DNA from: JAPWJZ01 sp041287865
GTDB lineage: Bacteria; Pseudomonadota; Alphaproteobacteria; Micavibrionales; UBA2020
Assembly: GCA_041287865.1 (NCBI GenBank)
Contig: JBGGMV010000028.1
Span: 164,222-228,221, forward strand
DNA: 64,000 nucleotides
Reading direction: 5' to 3'
Below the pieces are notes generated by a model, which saw only the letters and a program-made list of their open reading frames with translations, was not told where the DNA came from and ran no database searches. Shown piece after piece: positions 1 to 7,172 of this stretch. The position numbers and the translations under genes were made by a program. Each line of letters opens with the position of its first letter. Positions within the stretch are counted from its first letter, which is position 1.

Positions 1-223
1 TGTCGACCATGATGGTCGATTTGTTGTCTTTTTCGTCGGGGCCGCCGATGAAGGTGACATAGGCCGCGCCAAGAAGGCCGAGGCCCAGAATCACGGCTGC
101 GATTTTCAGCAGCGGGTTACTGTCCCACGTGTCCTTGAGCGAGGCTTTTTCGTTTTTATTGCCGGCGTCGAAATCTTCCTGTGCGTCGATATCGACTTCG
201 TTCTCGTTCTCGTTGTTCGTCAT
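1..223 (-). CDS. dotG: DotG/IcmE, N-terminal part (cut by window edge)
   Basis: Only the first 74 codons are present. An acidic Asn/Glu-rich start is followed by one hydrophobic segment (residues about 38-60, LLKIAAVILGLGLLGAAYV) and then a charged region. In Dot/Icm systems DotG/IcmE is the large inner-membrane-anchored protein that spans the periplasm and reaches the outer-membrane core, and it has this cytoplasmic-stub plus single-helix N-terminus. The start codon overlaps the stop of the upstream dotH (ATGA), so the two are translationally coupled. Identification rests on this topology and on synteny (dotI, dotH, then dotG); the diagnostic repeats and C-terminal domain lie outside the window. 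Confidence 0.75.
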   Translation of the reverse strand, partial: MTNNENENEVDIDAQEDFDAGNKNEKASLKDTWDSNPLLKIAAVILGLGLLGAAYVTFIGGPDEKDNKSTIMVD

Positions 224-1383
224 GGTTTCGTCACCTCGTCAATCGCGGCAATGCGGGCCTTGACCATCCGGCCTTCGTCGGAGAGCAGCACGACCGGGGT
301 ATTGCCCAGCGCGTAGACCGTCGTCCCGTCGGAGGAGGAAACGCTCGCATCCCAGGCGGGGGAGAGCAGCGTCAGCGGCGTGCGCAGGTAAACGCGTCCG
401 GAAAGCTTGTAGGCCGTGGTGCGCGTATCGACGCCCTCCACCGTCAGCTTCTCGGCGTTCTGCGGCGGCGTGCCGTCGAGCACGCCCACCATTTGTTCGT
501 CCTTGCCGGCAACCGTTTTCAGGCCGCCGTATTCGATGATCGGCGTCTTGGCGAGCGGGCCCGGTTTCGGGATGCGCAGGTCAAGGCGGTAATGCACCCA
601 GTCGATGCCGGTGGTCAGGCGCATCGTCACGGGCGTGATCATGTCGACGAAGCGGATCGAGATGTTGCCGACGCCGTGCGCGGTCTGCGGCACGATGCGC
701 AGGATGTTGCCGCCCGATTCAGGCGCCTGGATCAGGAAGGGGCCTGCCCAGCTCATGTCCTGAATGGGCCAGGGCATGCCGGTCGCATCGACGATCGACA
801 CCGACGTCACGTGGTTGGGCGCCATGCGGATGATCAGCGGCTCGGCCGAAGGATCGAGCGAGAGCGTCTGCACTTCCTGTCTCGGCTCCGGCACGGTCAG
901 CGGCGTTTCAGCCGATTCGCGGTTGACGCGGAACTGATTCAGCGTTTCGCGGATTTGTTCAGGCTTGAGGGGCATCAGCTGCTTAAGCGCCATGGTGAAG
1001 GTCTGCTCTTCGATCTTGCGCTGCTGCTCCTGCGCTTCCTGCTCCATCATCGCCTGCAGTTCTTCGGGAGTCTGCGGCGCGCCGCCCATGCCGCCCGGCA
1101 TCATCGGGTCAACTGCGCCGTTCGCGCCGGGCAATGTCATGCCGGGGCTGAGATCGCCCGGTGTGCCTGCGGCGCCAGCCGTTGCGTTTCCGGTTGCGGG
1201 AGGCTGCGCCTGTCCGCCGGCGCCGGGAAGTCCTGCGCCGCCTTTTTTGCGCAGGTCGTTCTGGAACTGCGTGAATTCGTCGACCGCGTCATTCTGCGCG
1301 TAGGCAGAAGGCGCGTTCACGGCCAGCATGGCGCACAGCACAACCGCTGGCAGCAGCAGGCGCGTGATTCCCTTCTTCTTCAT
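220..1383 (-). CDS. dotH: DotH/IcmK, outer-membrane core component of type IVB secretion
   Basis: The 387-residue protein begins with a clear Sec signal peptide (MKKKG, hydrophobic core, cleavage near AYAQ). A low-complexity Gly/Pro/Met-rich linker follows (about residues 45-105), then a beta-rich C-terminal half. In Legionella DotH/IcmK (about 360 residues) is an outer-membrane-associated member of the DotC-DotD-DotH core complex. Length, signal peptide and position between dotI and dotG fit. The 199 bases upstream are non-coding and contain a TATAAT on the minus strand, so this gene and dotG may have their own promoter. The start at MKKKG gives the best signal peptide. Confidence 0.88.
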   Translation of the reverse strand: MKKKGITRLLLPAVVLCAMLAVNAPSAYAQNDAVDEFTQFQNDLRKKGGAGLPGAGGQAQPPATGNATAGAAGTPGDLSPGMTLPGANGAVDPMMPGGMGGAPQTPEELQAMMEQEAQEQQRKIEEQTFTMALKQLMPLKPEQIRETLNQFRVNRESAETPLTVPEPRQEVQTLSLDPSAEPLIIRMAPNHVTSVSIVDATGMPWPIQDMSWAGPFLIQAPESGGNILRIVPQTAHGVGNISIRFVDMITPVTMRLTTGIDWVHYRLDLRIPKPGPLAKTPIIEYGGLKTVAGKDEQMVGVLDGTPPQNAEKLTVEGVDTRTTAYKLSGRVYLRTPLTLLSPAWDASVSSSDGTTVYALGNTPVVLLSDEGRMVKARIAAIDEVTKP

Positions 1384-1582
1384 TGCTTCCTGTCTCCCCT
1401 GTAGCAGGCCCTGACGCTGTTAACTGCGAGGGCCCTTCCCTGTCGGAATTATTAATTTATACCTCAGCAAAAATAAAAGGCATAGCCATTATAATGCGTT
1501 ATGAGACAAGTTTTTTAAAAGAGCGCGCGGGGTTTACGAAACGCCGCGAAAATCGGCCGCGCAAAAAAAGCGCGGCGCGACA

Positions 1583-2236
1583 TTACATGATCGACCACTG
1601 ATAGATGCCGACGCCCATCGGGTTGTCGATCGTGTCTTCCTTCACGAGGATCACCATGATGCCGTAGCCCTTGGTGGTCTTCTTCGAGCCCGCGCGGGTA
1701 GTCATAATGAGGCTCACGTTCATCACCCAGCGGTACTGGCCCTCGATGACGCCTTCGGCGACCACGGTGGGCTCTTCGCGGGGGATGGAGGTTATCACCT
1801 GCTGGTAATCGGTGACCGATTTCAGCAGGCCGGATTTCAACAGCGCGGTCGAGAAGCTTTCCCAGCCGTCTTTCGAGAAGAATCGCTTCGACTTGCCGAA
1901 AACCTCGTCGTAGTTGAGGAAGTTGAAGGTCATGATCTCGGTCGTGGCCGCGCCCAGCCACGAGACCAGCGCGTTCTTGTTCAGGTTCGGCTCCTTCAGG
2001 CCCACCATCTGCTGGCGCGTGCCGGCGGCGGAGACGGCGAAGAAGCGGTCCTGCGGCAGCACGTAGTCGACGAAGTAATAGATCGTGCAGACAAGAATGA
2101 CGATGACGAGGGATTCAAGCTTCACGACCCAGAGCAGGTTGCGAAAACCCGTCTTGTAGCTCATGAGCTCGTCCTGCGCCATCTGCTCCTGCGACAGCTC
2201 GACTTCGCCCGTCTGTGATTCTGCTGGTGCCGCCAA
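1583..2236 (-). CDS. dotI: DotI/IcmL, inner-membrane type IVB secretion protein
   Basis: The 217-residue protein has a short cytoplasmic N-terminus, a single transmembrane helix at about residues 36-57 (LESLVIVILVCTIYYFV), and a periplasmic domain ending in NPMGVGIYQW. Length and architecture match Legionella DotI/IcmL (212 residues; TraM in plasmid R64), which assembles as a ring in the inner membrane with DotJ. It lies 14 bases downstream of a longer paralog and shares its TM and periplasmic layout, including the conserved aromatic end GVGIxQW. The neighbouring dotH and dotG support the assignment. Confidence 0.88.
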   Translation of the reverse strand: MAAPAESQTGEVELSQEQMAQDELMSYKTGFRNLLWVVKLESLVIVILVCTIYYFVDYVLPQDRFFAVSAAGTRQQMVGLKEPNLNKNALVSWLGAATTEIMTFNFLNYDEVFGKSKRFFSKDGWESFSTALLKSGLLKSVTDYQQVITSIPREEPTVVAEGVIEGQYRWVMNVSLIMTTRAGSKKTTKGYGIMVILVKEDTIDNPMGVGIYQWSIM

Positions 2237-2250
2237 GAATGACGCTCCTG

Positions 2251-3150
2251 TTATTTACTGGTCGCAATCCACTGCGCGATGCCGACGCCGTAGGGGTTTT
2301 CAAGCGAGGGCACGCGTTCGACGACGAGGTTCAGCTGCAGCGTGTCGGCGCGCGTGTTCTGGCCGTTGCGGTACGTCACCTGCAGCGGCATTTGAATCAC
2401 CCAGCGATACTTGCCGCCCAGAATGCCTTCCGACATCAGGACGGGCGCGGATTTCGGCTGCGCCGAGACCAGCTGCGACTGCGCCTGCACGGAATCGAGA
2501 ATGCGCGATTTCTGCATGGCGGTGGTGAAGGTTTCCCAGCCGATCTTGGTGAAGTGGCGCGACGCCTGCTGCAGGCGCTTCTGGTAGTCGGTGTAGGTGA
2601 AGGTCATCACCTCCGCCGCTGCCGTCGCGACCCATGACATCAGCGCGGGCGTATCCAGGTTCGGGCGGTCGAGCGGCTGCAGCTGCATGATGCGGCCGTC
2701 GGCGGTCGTCGCGAAGTAGCGGTCCTGCGAGACGTTGTTGTTCATGTAGACGATCAGCGTCAGGATCAGGCCGATGATCACGATGCCTTCCAGCGCCGCG
2801 ATTTTAATCAGGTTCCTGAAACCGTCGCGATAGAATTCGTTGCGCGTCACGATGGTGACGAGCGGGCCCTGGATCGGCGGCGGCTTGCCGGGGTTGACCA
2901 TGCCCTGCTGCTGCGCGATCTGCGCCTGCATGTTTTGTTTCTGCTGCGCGGCCGTGGGGCGCGCAGGCGCCTTGGCGACAGCGCCGCCCTTGGCGGGCGC
3001 GGCGGCGGGCGGCTTGCTGCCGCTGATGGCCTTCATCAGGCCCGCAAGCGGCGAGGCGGGAGCGGCCGGAACGGCATTCGCCACTTCTTCGGTTTCCGTC
3101 TCCATTTCGGTCTCGATGCCGGTTTGGTCCTGCTCGTCAGCCGTCGACAT
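2251..3150 (-). CDS. Second DotI/IcmL-like protein in the DotJ/IcmM position
   Basis: This 299-residue paralog of the next gene has a long cytoplasmic N-terminus rich in Glu, Ala, Pro and Lys (about residues 1-110). It then has one transmembrane helix (about 117-137, EGIVIIGLILTLIVYM) and a full DotI-type periplasmic domain ending NPYGVGIAQW. In Legionella the gene before icmL is icmM/dotJ, a shortened DotI paralog lacking most of the periplasmic domain. Here the equivalent copy keeps the whole domain and adds an N-terminal extension. It may therefore form hetero-rings with DotI. The family is secure; whether to call it DotJ or DotI is not. Confidence 0.8.
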   Translation of the reverse strand: MSTADEQDQTGIETEMETETEEVANAVPAAPASPLAGLMKAISGSKPPAAAPAKGGAVAKAPARPTAAQQKQNMQAQIAQQQGMVNPGKPPPIQGPLVTIVTRNEFYRDGFRNLIKIAALEGIVIIGLILTLIVYMNNNVSQDRYFATTADGRIMQLQPLDRPNLDTPALMSWVATAAAEVMTFTYTDYQKRLQQASRHFTKIGWETFTTAMQKSRILDSVQAQSQLVSAQPKSAPVLMSEGILGGKYRWVIQMPLQVTYRNGQNTRADTLQLNLVVERVPSLENPYGVGIAQWIATSK

Positions 3151-3531
3151 ATCTATTTGCCCCTCAAAAAACGCGCGTTAGCTATAGGCGGGAAAAGCCC
3201 CCAGTCACATACTAGCGCGACAATAGTATATATTGTGTTACGCGCCGCATGCTTTTGTGAAGTGAAAACCCCTCTCCCAAGTCCTAAAATACTATTTTAT
3301 TCAACGGTGTGCCGCAATATCCATCCGCGGCGGGTTATGGCTATATCAGACTTGAAGTATGATGCAGGCCTGTAAAATCAAGCTTTCCCGCAAATAATCC
3401 CCCGCTGTCCGGTATCGATGCATTTACTTAAATAATTGATTTTAAATGATAATTTTCCGCAGCATGGAAAATAGCTGTCCTCCCCGCGCGCTCTTATGCT
3501 AAGTTTTCAGCATCCAACAGCAAGGACCGGC
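3151..3531. other. Intergenic region between the divergent dotI-like gene and the metallopeptidase gene
   Basis: About 380 bases without a convincing gene. It is AT-richer than its surroundings, with stretches such as AATAGTATATATTGTG near 3222-3237 and a second AT-rich tract near 3430-3460. It must hold the promoters for the leftward dot operon and the rightward metallopeptidase gene. I could not single out a clear -35/-10 pair for either. Confidence 0.5.
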
Positions 3532-4593
3532 GTGGCACAGGCAGACAAAATCGCGCAGAACTTCACCGTTGCGGCGTCATGGGAGACGCTGGATGCGGAG
3601 GCTTATCCGCTGCTGGAGGCGCGCGGCAAGCTGGTGCGCCCGTCCATCGATCTCGACCTTGGCGATACGCCGGCCGCGCATGAAAACCTGAAACTCATCG
3701 AAACCGCGCTGCTGATTCTCTCGCAAAGCGACACGGGCCGCAAACTGCTGCAGGCCGCGAAGGACGCCGATTACCTGATCGTCGCCAATCCCGAAACGGT
3801 GGGCGGCGCAGGAAAAGAACATGAAGAAGAGGCGCAGGCCAGCGCCGATGTCGAAAGCCGCCTGATAAATTTACGCTGCAACGGCACGCCGCTGATGCTG
3901 GCGATGCGCCTTGCGCATGAGCTTGCGCACGTGACGCAGTTCGACGCGGGGCTCACTCTTTCTATCTGCGGCCCGCATCCGGTTTCAGCGCTGCGGCAGT
4001 TGCTGGCACAGGAGGCTGACGCGCGCGCCTATGAAATGCGCGTCGCAATCGAGCTTGCCGCGCCGCGTCCGGGCGAGCCCGCGAACCGCCTCACCTTCCC
4101 CGACGCACTGGACGCAGCGGCGGAAAGCGTCGGCAATTCCTATGGCCGCAGCATCGTCGATAAAATCAGGCCGAAAGTTTTCGACGGCACGGTGAAGGTG
4201 GAGGGCGCGATGCTCGCGACCTTCGCGGCCTTCTACAGCTCGCCCAGTTTGCGCGCGCATTACGAGGCGACAATCCTGCACGGCCTGTCGAAAAAAGATC
4301 CTGCGGTGCTGCAGGACCCCGAAAATTTCCAGCAGTGGCGCGACGCGGACGACATCATCAAGCGCCTCGACAGCCGTGGCGCCTATCTCTGTACCGCGCC
4401 GCCGCGCTATATCGACCTCGACGGGCGCGAGATGATGAGCGCGTCGCAAGAAACGGTCGACAAACTGAAAGCGCTGGAAAAAATCCGCCACCAAAATCCG
4501 GCGACGATGGCAGACAAGCCCTGGGATATCACGCCCTATACCCTCCAGCGCGTTGCCGCGCCCGCGAACAGCACCGCGCCCAAGCCCCGCTAG
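3532..4593 (+). CDS. Putative zinc metallopeptidase with HELAH motif (DUF6782-like)
   Basis: A cytoplasmic-looking protein of about 353 residues. Its strongest feature is MRLAHELAHVTQFDAG around residue 125, an HExxH zinc-binding motif in a predicted helix. It is followed about 30 residues later by a helix with Glu and Asp (QLLAQEADARAYEMR) that could supply the third ligand. This resembles uncharacterised alphaproteobacterial putative metallopeptidases (DUF6782), from memory. The frame is open to an ATG at 3496, but AAGGA at 3522-3526 sits five bases before GTG 3532, so I place the start there. The C-terminus (APKPR) is Pro/Lys-rich like many other proteins in the window. Substrate unknown. 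Confidence 0.6.
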   Translation: MAQADKIAQNFTVAASWETLDAEAYPLLEARGKLVRPSIDLDLGDTPAAHENLKLIETALLILSQSDTGRKLLQAAKDADYLIVANPETVGGAGKEHEEEAQASADVESRLINLRCNGTPLMLAMRLAHELAHVTQFDAGLTLSICGPHPVSALRQLLAQEADARAYEMRVAIELAAPRPGEPANRLTFPDALDAAAESVGNSYGRSIVDKIRPKVFDGTVKVEGAMLATFAAFYSSPSLRAHYEATILHGLSKKDPAVLQDPENFQQWRDADDIIKRLDSRGAYLCTAPPRYIDLDGREMMSASQETVDKLKALEKIRHQNPATMADKPWDITPYTLQRVAAPANSTAPKPR

Positions 4594-4683
4594 GCCCGAT
4601 ATAAATTGCTTTTTCCGCGAATATGGCTATAGTCGGAATCACCGCATATTTTGAACAGGGCTTTTTCAAGGAAGGGCATTTCC

Positions 4684-4806
4684 ATGACCAGAGACGAGCT
4701 GCATAACGTTTGCAAAGAACAGAACAATATCCCCGCCGGCCAGCGCGCGCCCGCCATGACGGCCCCGGTCCAGCCCGCCGTCGCCGCCAAGAGCAAGAAG
4801 AAGTAA
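4684..4806 (+). CDS. Small hypothetical protein (40 residues)
   Basis: A short reading frame starting MTRDELHNVCKEQ and ending in a Lys-rich tail (AAKSKKK). It is preceded by a strong purine-rich AAGGAAGGG about 7 bases before the ATG. The middle is Ala/Pro-rich. It has no signal peptide or membrane segment. It is too short for family recognition; the good ribosome-binding site and GC-rich codon use are the reasons to list it. Confidence 0.4.
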   Translation: MTRDELHNVCKEQNNIPAGQRAPAMTAPVQPAVAAKSKKK

Positions 4807-4931
4807 GCAGGCACGCAGCCGCCGCGCTTTAAAAAGCTGATAGTTTTCAGCCGCTTTTATATTTCCCGTAACAAATTTGACAGCGCCCCCAAACTATGGG
4901 AATGTGCGCCATCACAAAATATGGAGCACCG

Positions 4932-5315
4932 ATGAGCAAGGGTTTGAAACTCAGCCGCGAAGAAAAGCAGAGCCTGGAAAAAGTGCATGACGCCACGGGC
5001 TGGCGCTTTTCCGTCGCCGTGAAGGAACAGTTCAACAAGGCCGGCACGTACCAGAAATTCGCCACCGAATATACCGAAGCCGAAAGCAACGAGCAGAAAG
5101 CCGCCATCCGCGGCCTGCTCGGCATGTCGGAAGAACAATCGACGCTGGCGCTCTTGAAAGCGACCGACATCTTCCTGCGCGTCGCGCGCCGCGTCGGCGA
5201 CGACAAGGACCTCGCCACGCTGCTGCCCGCCGGCAAGTTCAACGAGAAAGACGCCGAGACGCTGGAGAAATGCGAGCTGAAATCGCTGGCCGCTGTCGTG
5301 CGCGCAAGAATCTGA
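4932..5315 (+). CDS. Small helical protein of unknown function
   Basis: A 127-residue charged protein, rich in Lys and Glu and predicted largely helical (MSKGLKLSREEKQ... to VVRARI). No signal peptide, membrane segment or known motif. The frame extends upstream to 4896, but GGAG at 4923-4926 is placed correctly for the ATG at 4932. A TTGACA lies at 4877-4882 without a good -10. It precedes a membrane-protein gene by 34 bases and may be co-transcribed with it. I do not recognise the family. Confidence 0.6.
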   Translation: MSKGLKLSREEKQSLEKVHDATGWRFSVAVKEQFNKAGTYQKFATEYTEAESNEQKAAIRGLLGMSEEQSTLALLKATDIFLRVARRVGDDKDLATLLPAGKFNEKDAETLEKCELKSLAAVVRARI

Positions 5316-5349
5316 TTTTCAATCACGTCACATTTTTAAGGAGATGAAC

Positions 5350-6033
5350 ATGACCACCGCTATCAACGCCCAAACGCAGGCGACCATCGACGCCCAGAAA
5401 AAAGACGCGGGCAGCGAACTGGCAAGCAATGCAACCACTGCCGCCATCGGCTTCGGCGTGATGGCCGCGACGATGGCCTTCTTCCCGGCTGCCGGCATTG
5501 TCGGCCTGATCGGCGGGATCATCGGCATCGGCAACACCGTCAGGGCCGCGCATAGCGTGGCGCGCATTGCAGGGCTGAACAAGGCCGAAGGCGAACTCGC
5601 GGCGGGCAAGCTCGGCGATACGAAGACGCGCGCCGGCAAGATCGGCAAGATCGGGCGCACCGGCAGCAATATCGCCTTGGCTATTGGCTTCGGCATCCTT
5701 GCCGCCGCCGTCGCAACGCTTGTAGCGCCCGCGCTGCTGCCTGCCGCAGCGGTCTCTGCCGTGTTAACCACGGTTGCATGGCCCACGATGGGCCTGCTGC
5801 TGGTCTCGCGCGTCATGGAAGGCACGGCACAGGGCGCACAGGCTGTCGTGAACGCGGCCGAGCCGCCAGCACCTGCGGCACCCGCGGCCGCAGCGCCGGA
5901 AGCCGCGGCGAAGCCCTCGCGCTTTGCTTCGTTGAAAAACCTCTTTGGCCGCACCGCCGCGCCCGCGAACGAAAACGCCGCGCCCGCCGCGCCGGAAGCC
6001 AAACCGGCAGCGCCCGCCGCGCCGAAACCGTAA
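5350..6033 (+). CDS. Glycine-zipper-like membrane protein with Ala/Pro-rich tail
   Basis: The protein of about 227 residues has two hydrophobic, Gly/Ala-rich hairpins: residues about 30-65, with GIVGLIGGIIGIG, and about 105-155. A basic linker rich in Gly-Lys separates them, and a long Ala/Pro-rich C-terminus with the core FASLKNLFGR follows. This suggests insertion into a membrane by paired helices, as in glycine-zipper or pore-like proteins, but no specific family is recognised. AAGGAG (5338-5343) directly abuts the ATG at 5344, so the ATG at 5350 with a 6-base spacer is the better start. A strong terminator follows at 6057. Confidence 0.6.
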   Translation: MTTAINAQTQATIDAQKKDAGSELASNATTAAIGFGVMAATMAFFPAAGIVGLIGGIIGIGNTVRAAHSVARIAGLNKAEGELAAGKLGDTKTRAGKIGKIGRTGSNIALAIGFGILAAAVATLVAPALLPAAAVSAVLTTVAWPTMGLLLVSRVMEGTAQGAQAVVNAAEPPAPAAPAAAAPEAAAKPSRFASLKNLFGRTAAPANENAAPAAPEAKPAAPAAPKP

Positions 6034-6056
6034 AGGCGTTCATTAATCAAGATGAA

Positions 6057-6088
6057 AAGCCGGGGTATTCCTTACCCCGGCTTTTTTA
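6057..6088 (+). terminator. Rho-independent terminator
   Basis: A perfect 11-bp stem, AAGCCGGGGTA (6057-6067) with TACCCCGGCTT (6073-6083), a 5-base loop and a T-run. It ends the transcript of the membrane-protein gene just upstream. Confidence 0.9.
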
Positions 6089-6097
6089 TTAAAAAAC

Positions 6098-6278
6098 CGG
6101 AACACAATTCCGTTTTCATCCGTAGGTATGGGCAGGAAACGGGAGCATTTCGGTGTTCAATCACAGATAAGCACTCGTTTCCGCTGAATTTCCGGGCTGT
6201 CGCACGGCCCATGTATAAAGTTTCGGCCTCACGGCTGGAATACGAGAGGCAAGGGTCACACCTTGCCTCTCAAATTTT
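6098..6278 (+). ncRNA. Structured repeat copy 1, candidate small RNA
   Basis: First of three tandem related units. It contains GAACAC (6100-6105), then hairpin P1 with arms GGAAACG (6135-6141) and CGTTTCC (6176-6182) and GTGTTC (6153-6158) in the loop. Hairpin P2 is TTTCGGCC/GGCTGGAA (6221-6240). The terminator-like hairpin P3 is GAGAGGCAAGG (6244-6254) with CCTTGCCTCTC (6261-6271), followed by AAATTTT. Arms co-vary with the other copies, which indicates selection on RNA structure. No protein is encoded. Strand is inferred from the T-tail. Confidence 0.6.
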
Positions 6279-6288
6279 GCCACTACGC

Positions 6289-6462
6289 GGGAACACGACA
6301 CCCGGACCAAACGTAGGTATGGCAGGAGACGAGAGCAAATTCTGTGTTCAACACGGAGCCAGCTCCCGTCTCCGTTAATTTTAAAAGTTTCGGCCTGCTG
6401 GCCGAAAGAGAGAGGCAAGGCCGATAGGGTCTCACGACCCTCCCGCCTTGCCTTTCATTTTT
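6289..6462 (+). ncRNA. Structured repeat copy 2, candidate small RNA
   Basis: Second unit, about 190 bases after the first. GAACAC is at 6291-6296. P1 arms are GGAGACG (6325-6331) and CGTCTCC (6367-6373), with GTGTTC (6344-6349) in the loop. P2 is perfect here (TTTCGGCC 6388-6395, GGCCGAAA 6400-6407). P3 is GAGAGGCAAGG (6410-6420) with CCTTGCCTTTC (6446-6456); its larger loop holds an extra GGG/CCC helix, and ATTTTTC follows. Confidence 0.58.
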
Positions 6463-6481
6463 CCCCTCTCCCTGAAAAAGA

Positions 6482-6667
6482 CGGAACACCGTTCCAAAAC
6501 CATGCGTAGGTAAGGGCAGGAGACGGGAACATTTCGGTGTTCACTCACAGACAGGCTCCCGTCTCCGCTGCATTTCAAGCCGGTTTCCCCTGGCTGGTTT
6601 AAAGTTTTGGCCTCACGGCTGAAAAACGAGAGGCAAGGTTTTACGACCTTGCCTCTCTACTTATTTT
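6482..6667 (+). ncRNA. Structured repeat copy 3, candidate small RNA
   Basis: Third unit. GAACAC is at 6484-6489. P1 arms are GGAGACG (6519-6525) and CGTCTCC (6560-6566), with GTGTTC (6537-6542) in the loop. P2 is TTTTGGCC (6605-6612) with GGCTGAAA (6617-6624). P3 is GAGAGGCAAGG (6628-6638) with CCTTGCCTCTC (6647-6657). P3 has T-rich flanks on both strands and can also terminate the leftward gene that ends at 6675. Confidence 0.6.
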
Positions 6668-6674
6668 GGTCGCG

Positions 6675-7169
6675 TCATTCCTTGCGCAGCACGGCCGCAT
6701 GGGGGCTGGCGGAAACCCTGCCCTGCAATTCCGCTTCCTGCCCGCGCGTATAGGCGGTGGCGTCGCCTTCGGGCAGCAGCACGACAAGGTCGTAAGTTGA
6801 ATCGGGCGCGACGCCCGCTTCGCCGTCCGACAATACCACGCGCGGCTGCGCGCACATGCCACGCTCCGGCGGGCAGGCCGCTTCGCCCGTCAGCGACATG
6901 GTGACGACGCCGTGCACAGTGATAACCTTGCCGTCCAGCGCGCTGCGGTGCTCGATCACGAAACGCGGCGTCACCGCCCCGGTGATTTCCTGCTCCAGCG
7001 GCAAGTCTTGCGGCGGCGGCGCAGCGCGGGAATGGACAGGCGCCGCGATACCCGTGCCGCTGGCAGGCATCGACTGCGCGCCCTCCACTTCGCCCTCCGC
7101 GCGGGCGGGGAGAATGTGGAATGCTACAAATAGAAAAAGTAAAGCGATAAAGAAAAAGGTTTTCATCAA
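6675..7169 (-). CDS. Small secreted protein, possible OB-fold
   Basis: A 164-residue protein with a typical signal peptide (MMKTFFFIALLFLFVAFHIL, cleavage near ARAE). The mature part has the pattern LDGKVITVHGVV near residue 80 and GQEAELQGRV near residue 145, with two Cys in between (ACPPERGMCAQ). Strands of this type ("gain of one function with G-V-V" plus "G-x-E-x-x-L-x-G-R-V") recall small periplasmic OB-fold proteins, but this is only pattern similarity. The gene lies 3 bases after the next upstream gene on the same strand, so the two form an operon. Confidence 0.55.
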   Translation of the reverse strand: MMKTFFFIALLFLFVAFHILPARAEGEVEGAQSMPASGTGIAAPVHSRAAPPPQDLPLEQEITGAVTPRFVIEHRSALDGKVITVHGVVTMSLTGEAACPPERGMCAQPRVVLSDGEAGVAPDSTYDLVVLLPEGDATAYTRGQEAELQGRVSASPHAAVLRKE

Positions 7170-7172
7170 GGT

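Noticed and set aside
6098..6667. Possibility that the three repeats form a CRISPR array
   Set aside because: Units are about 190 bases, imperfect, and contain covarying hairpins and terminators rather than short identical repeats with unique spacers; no cas gene is present.
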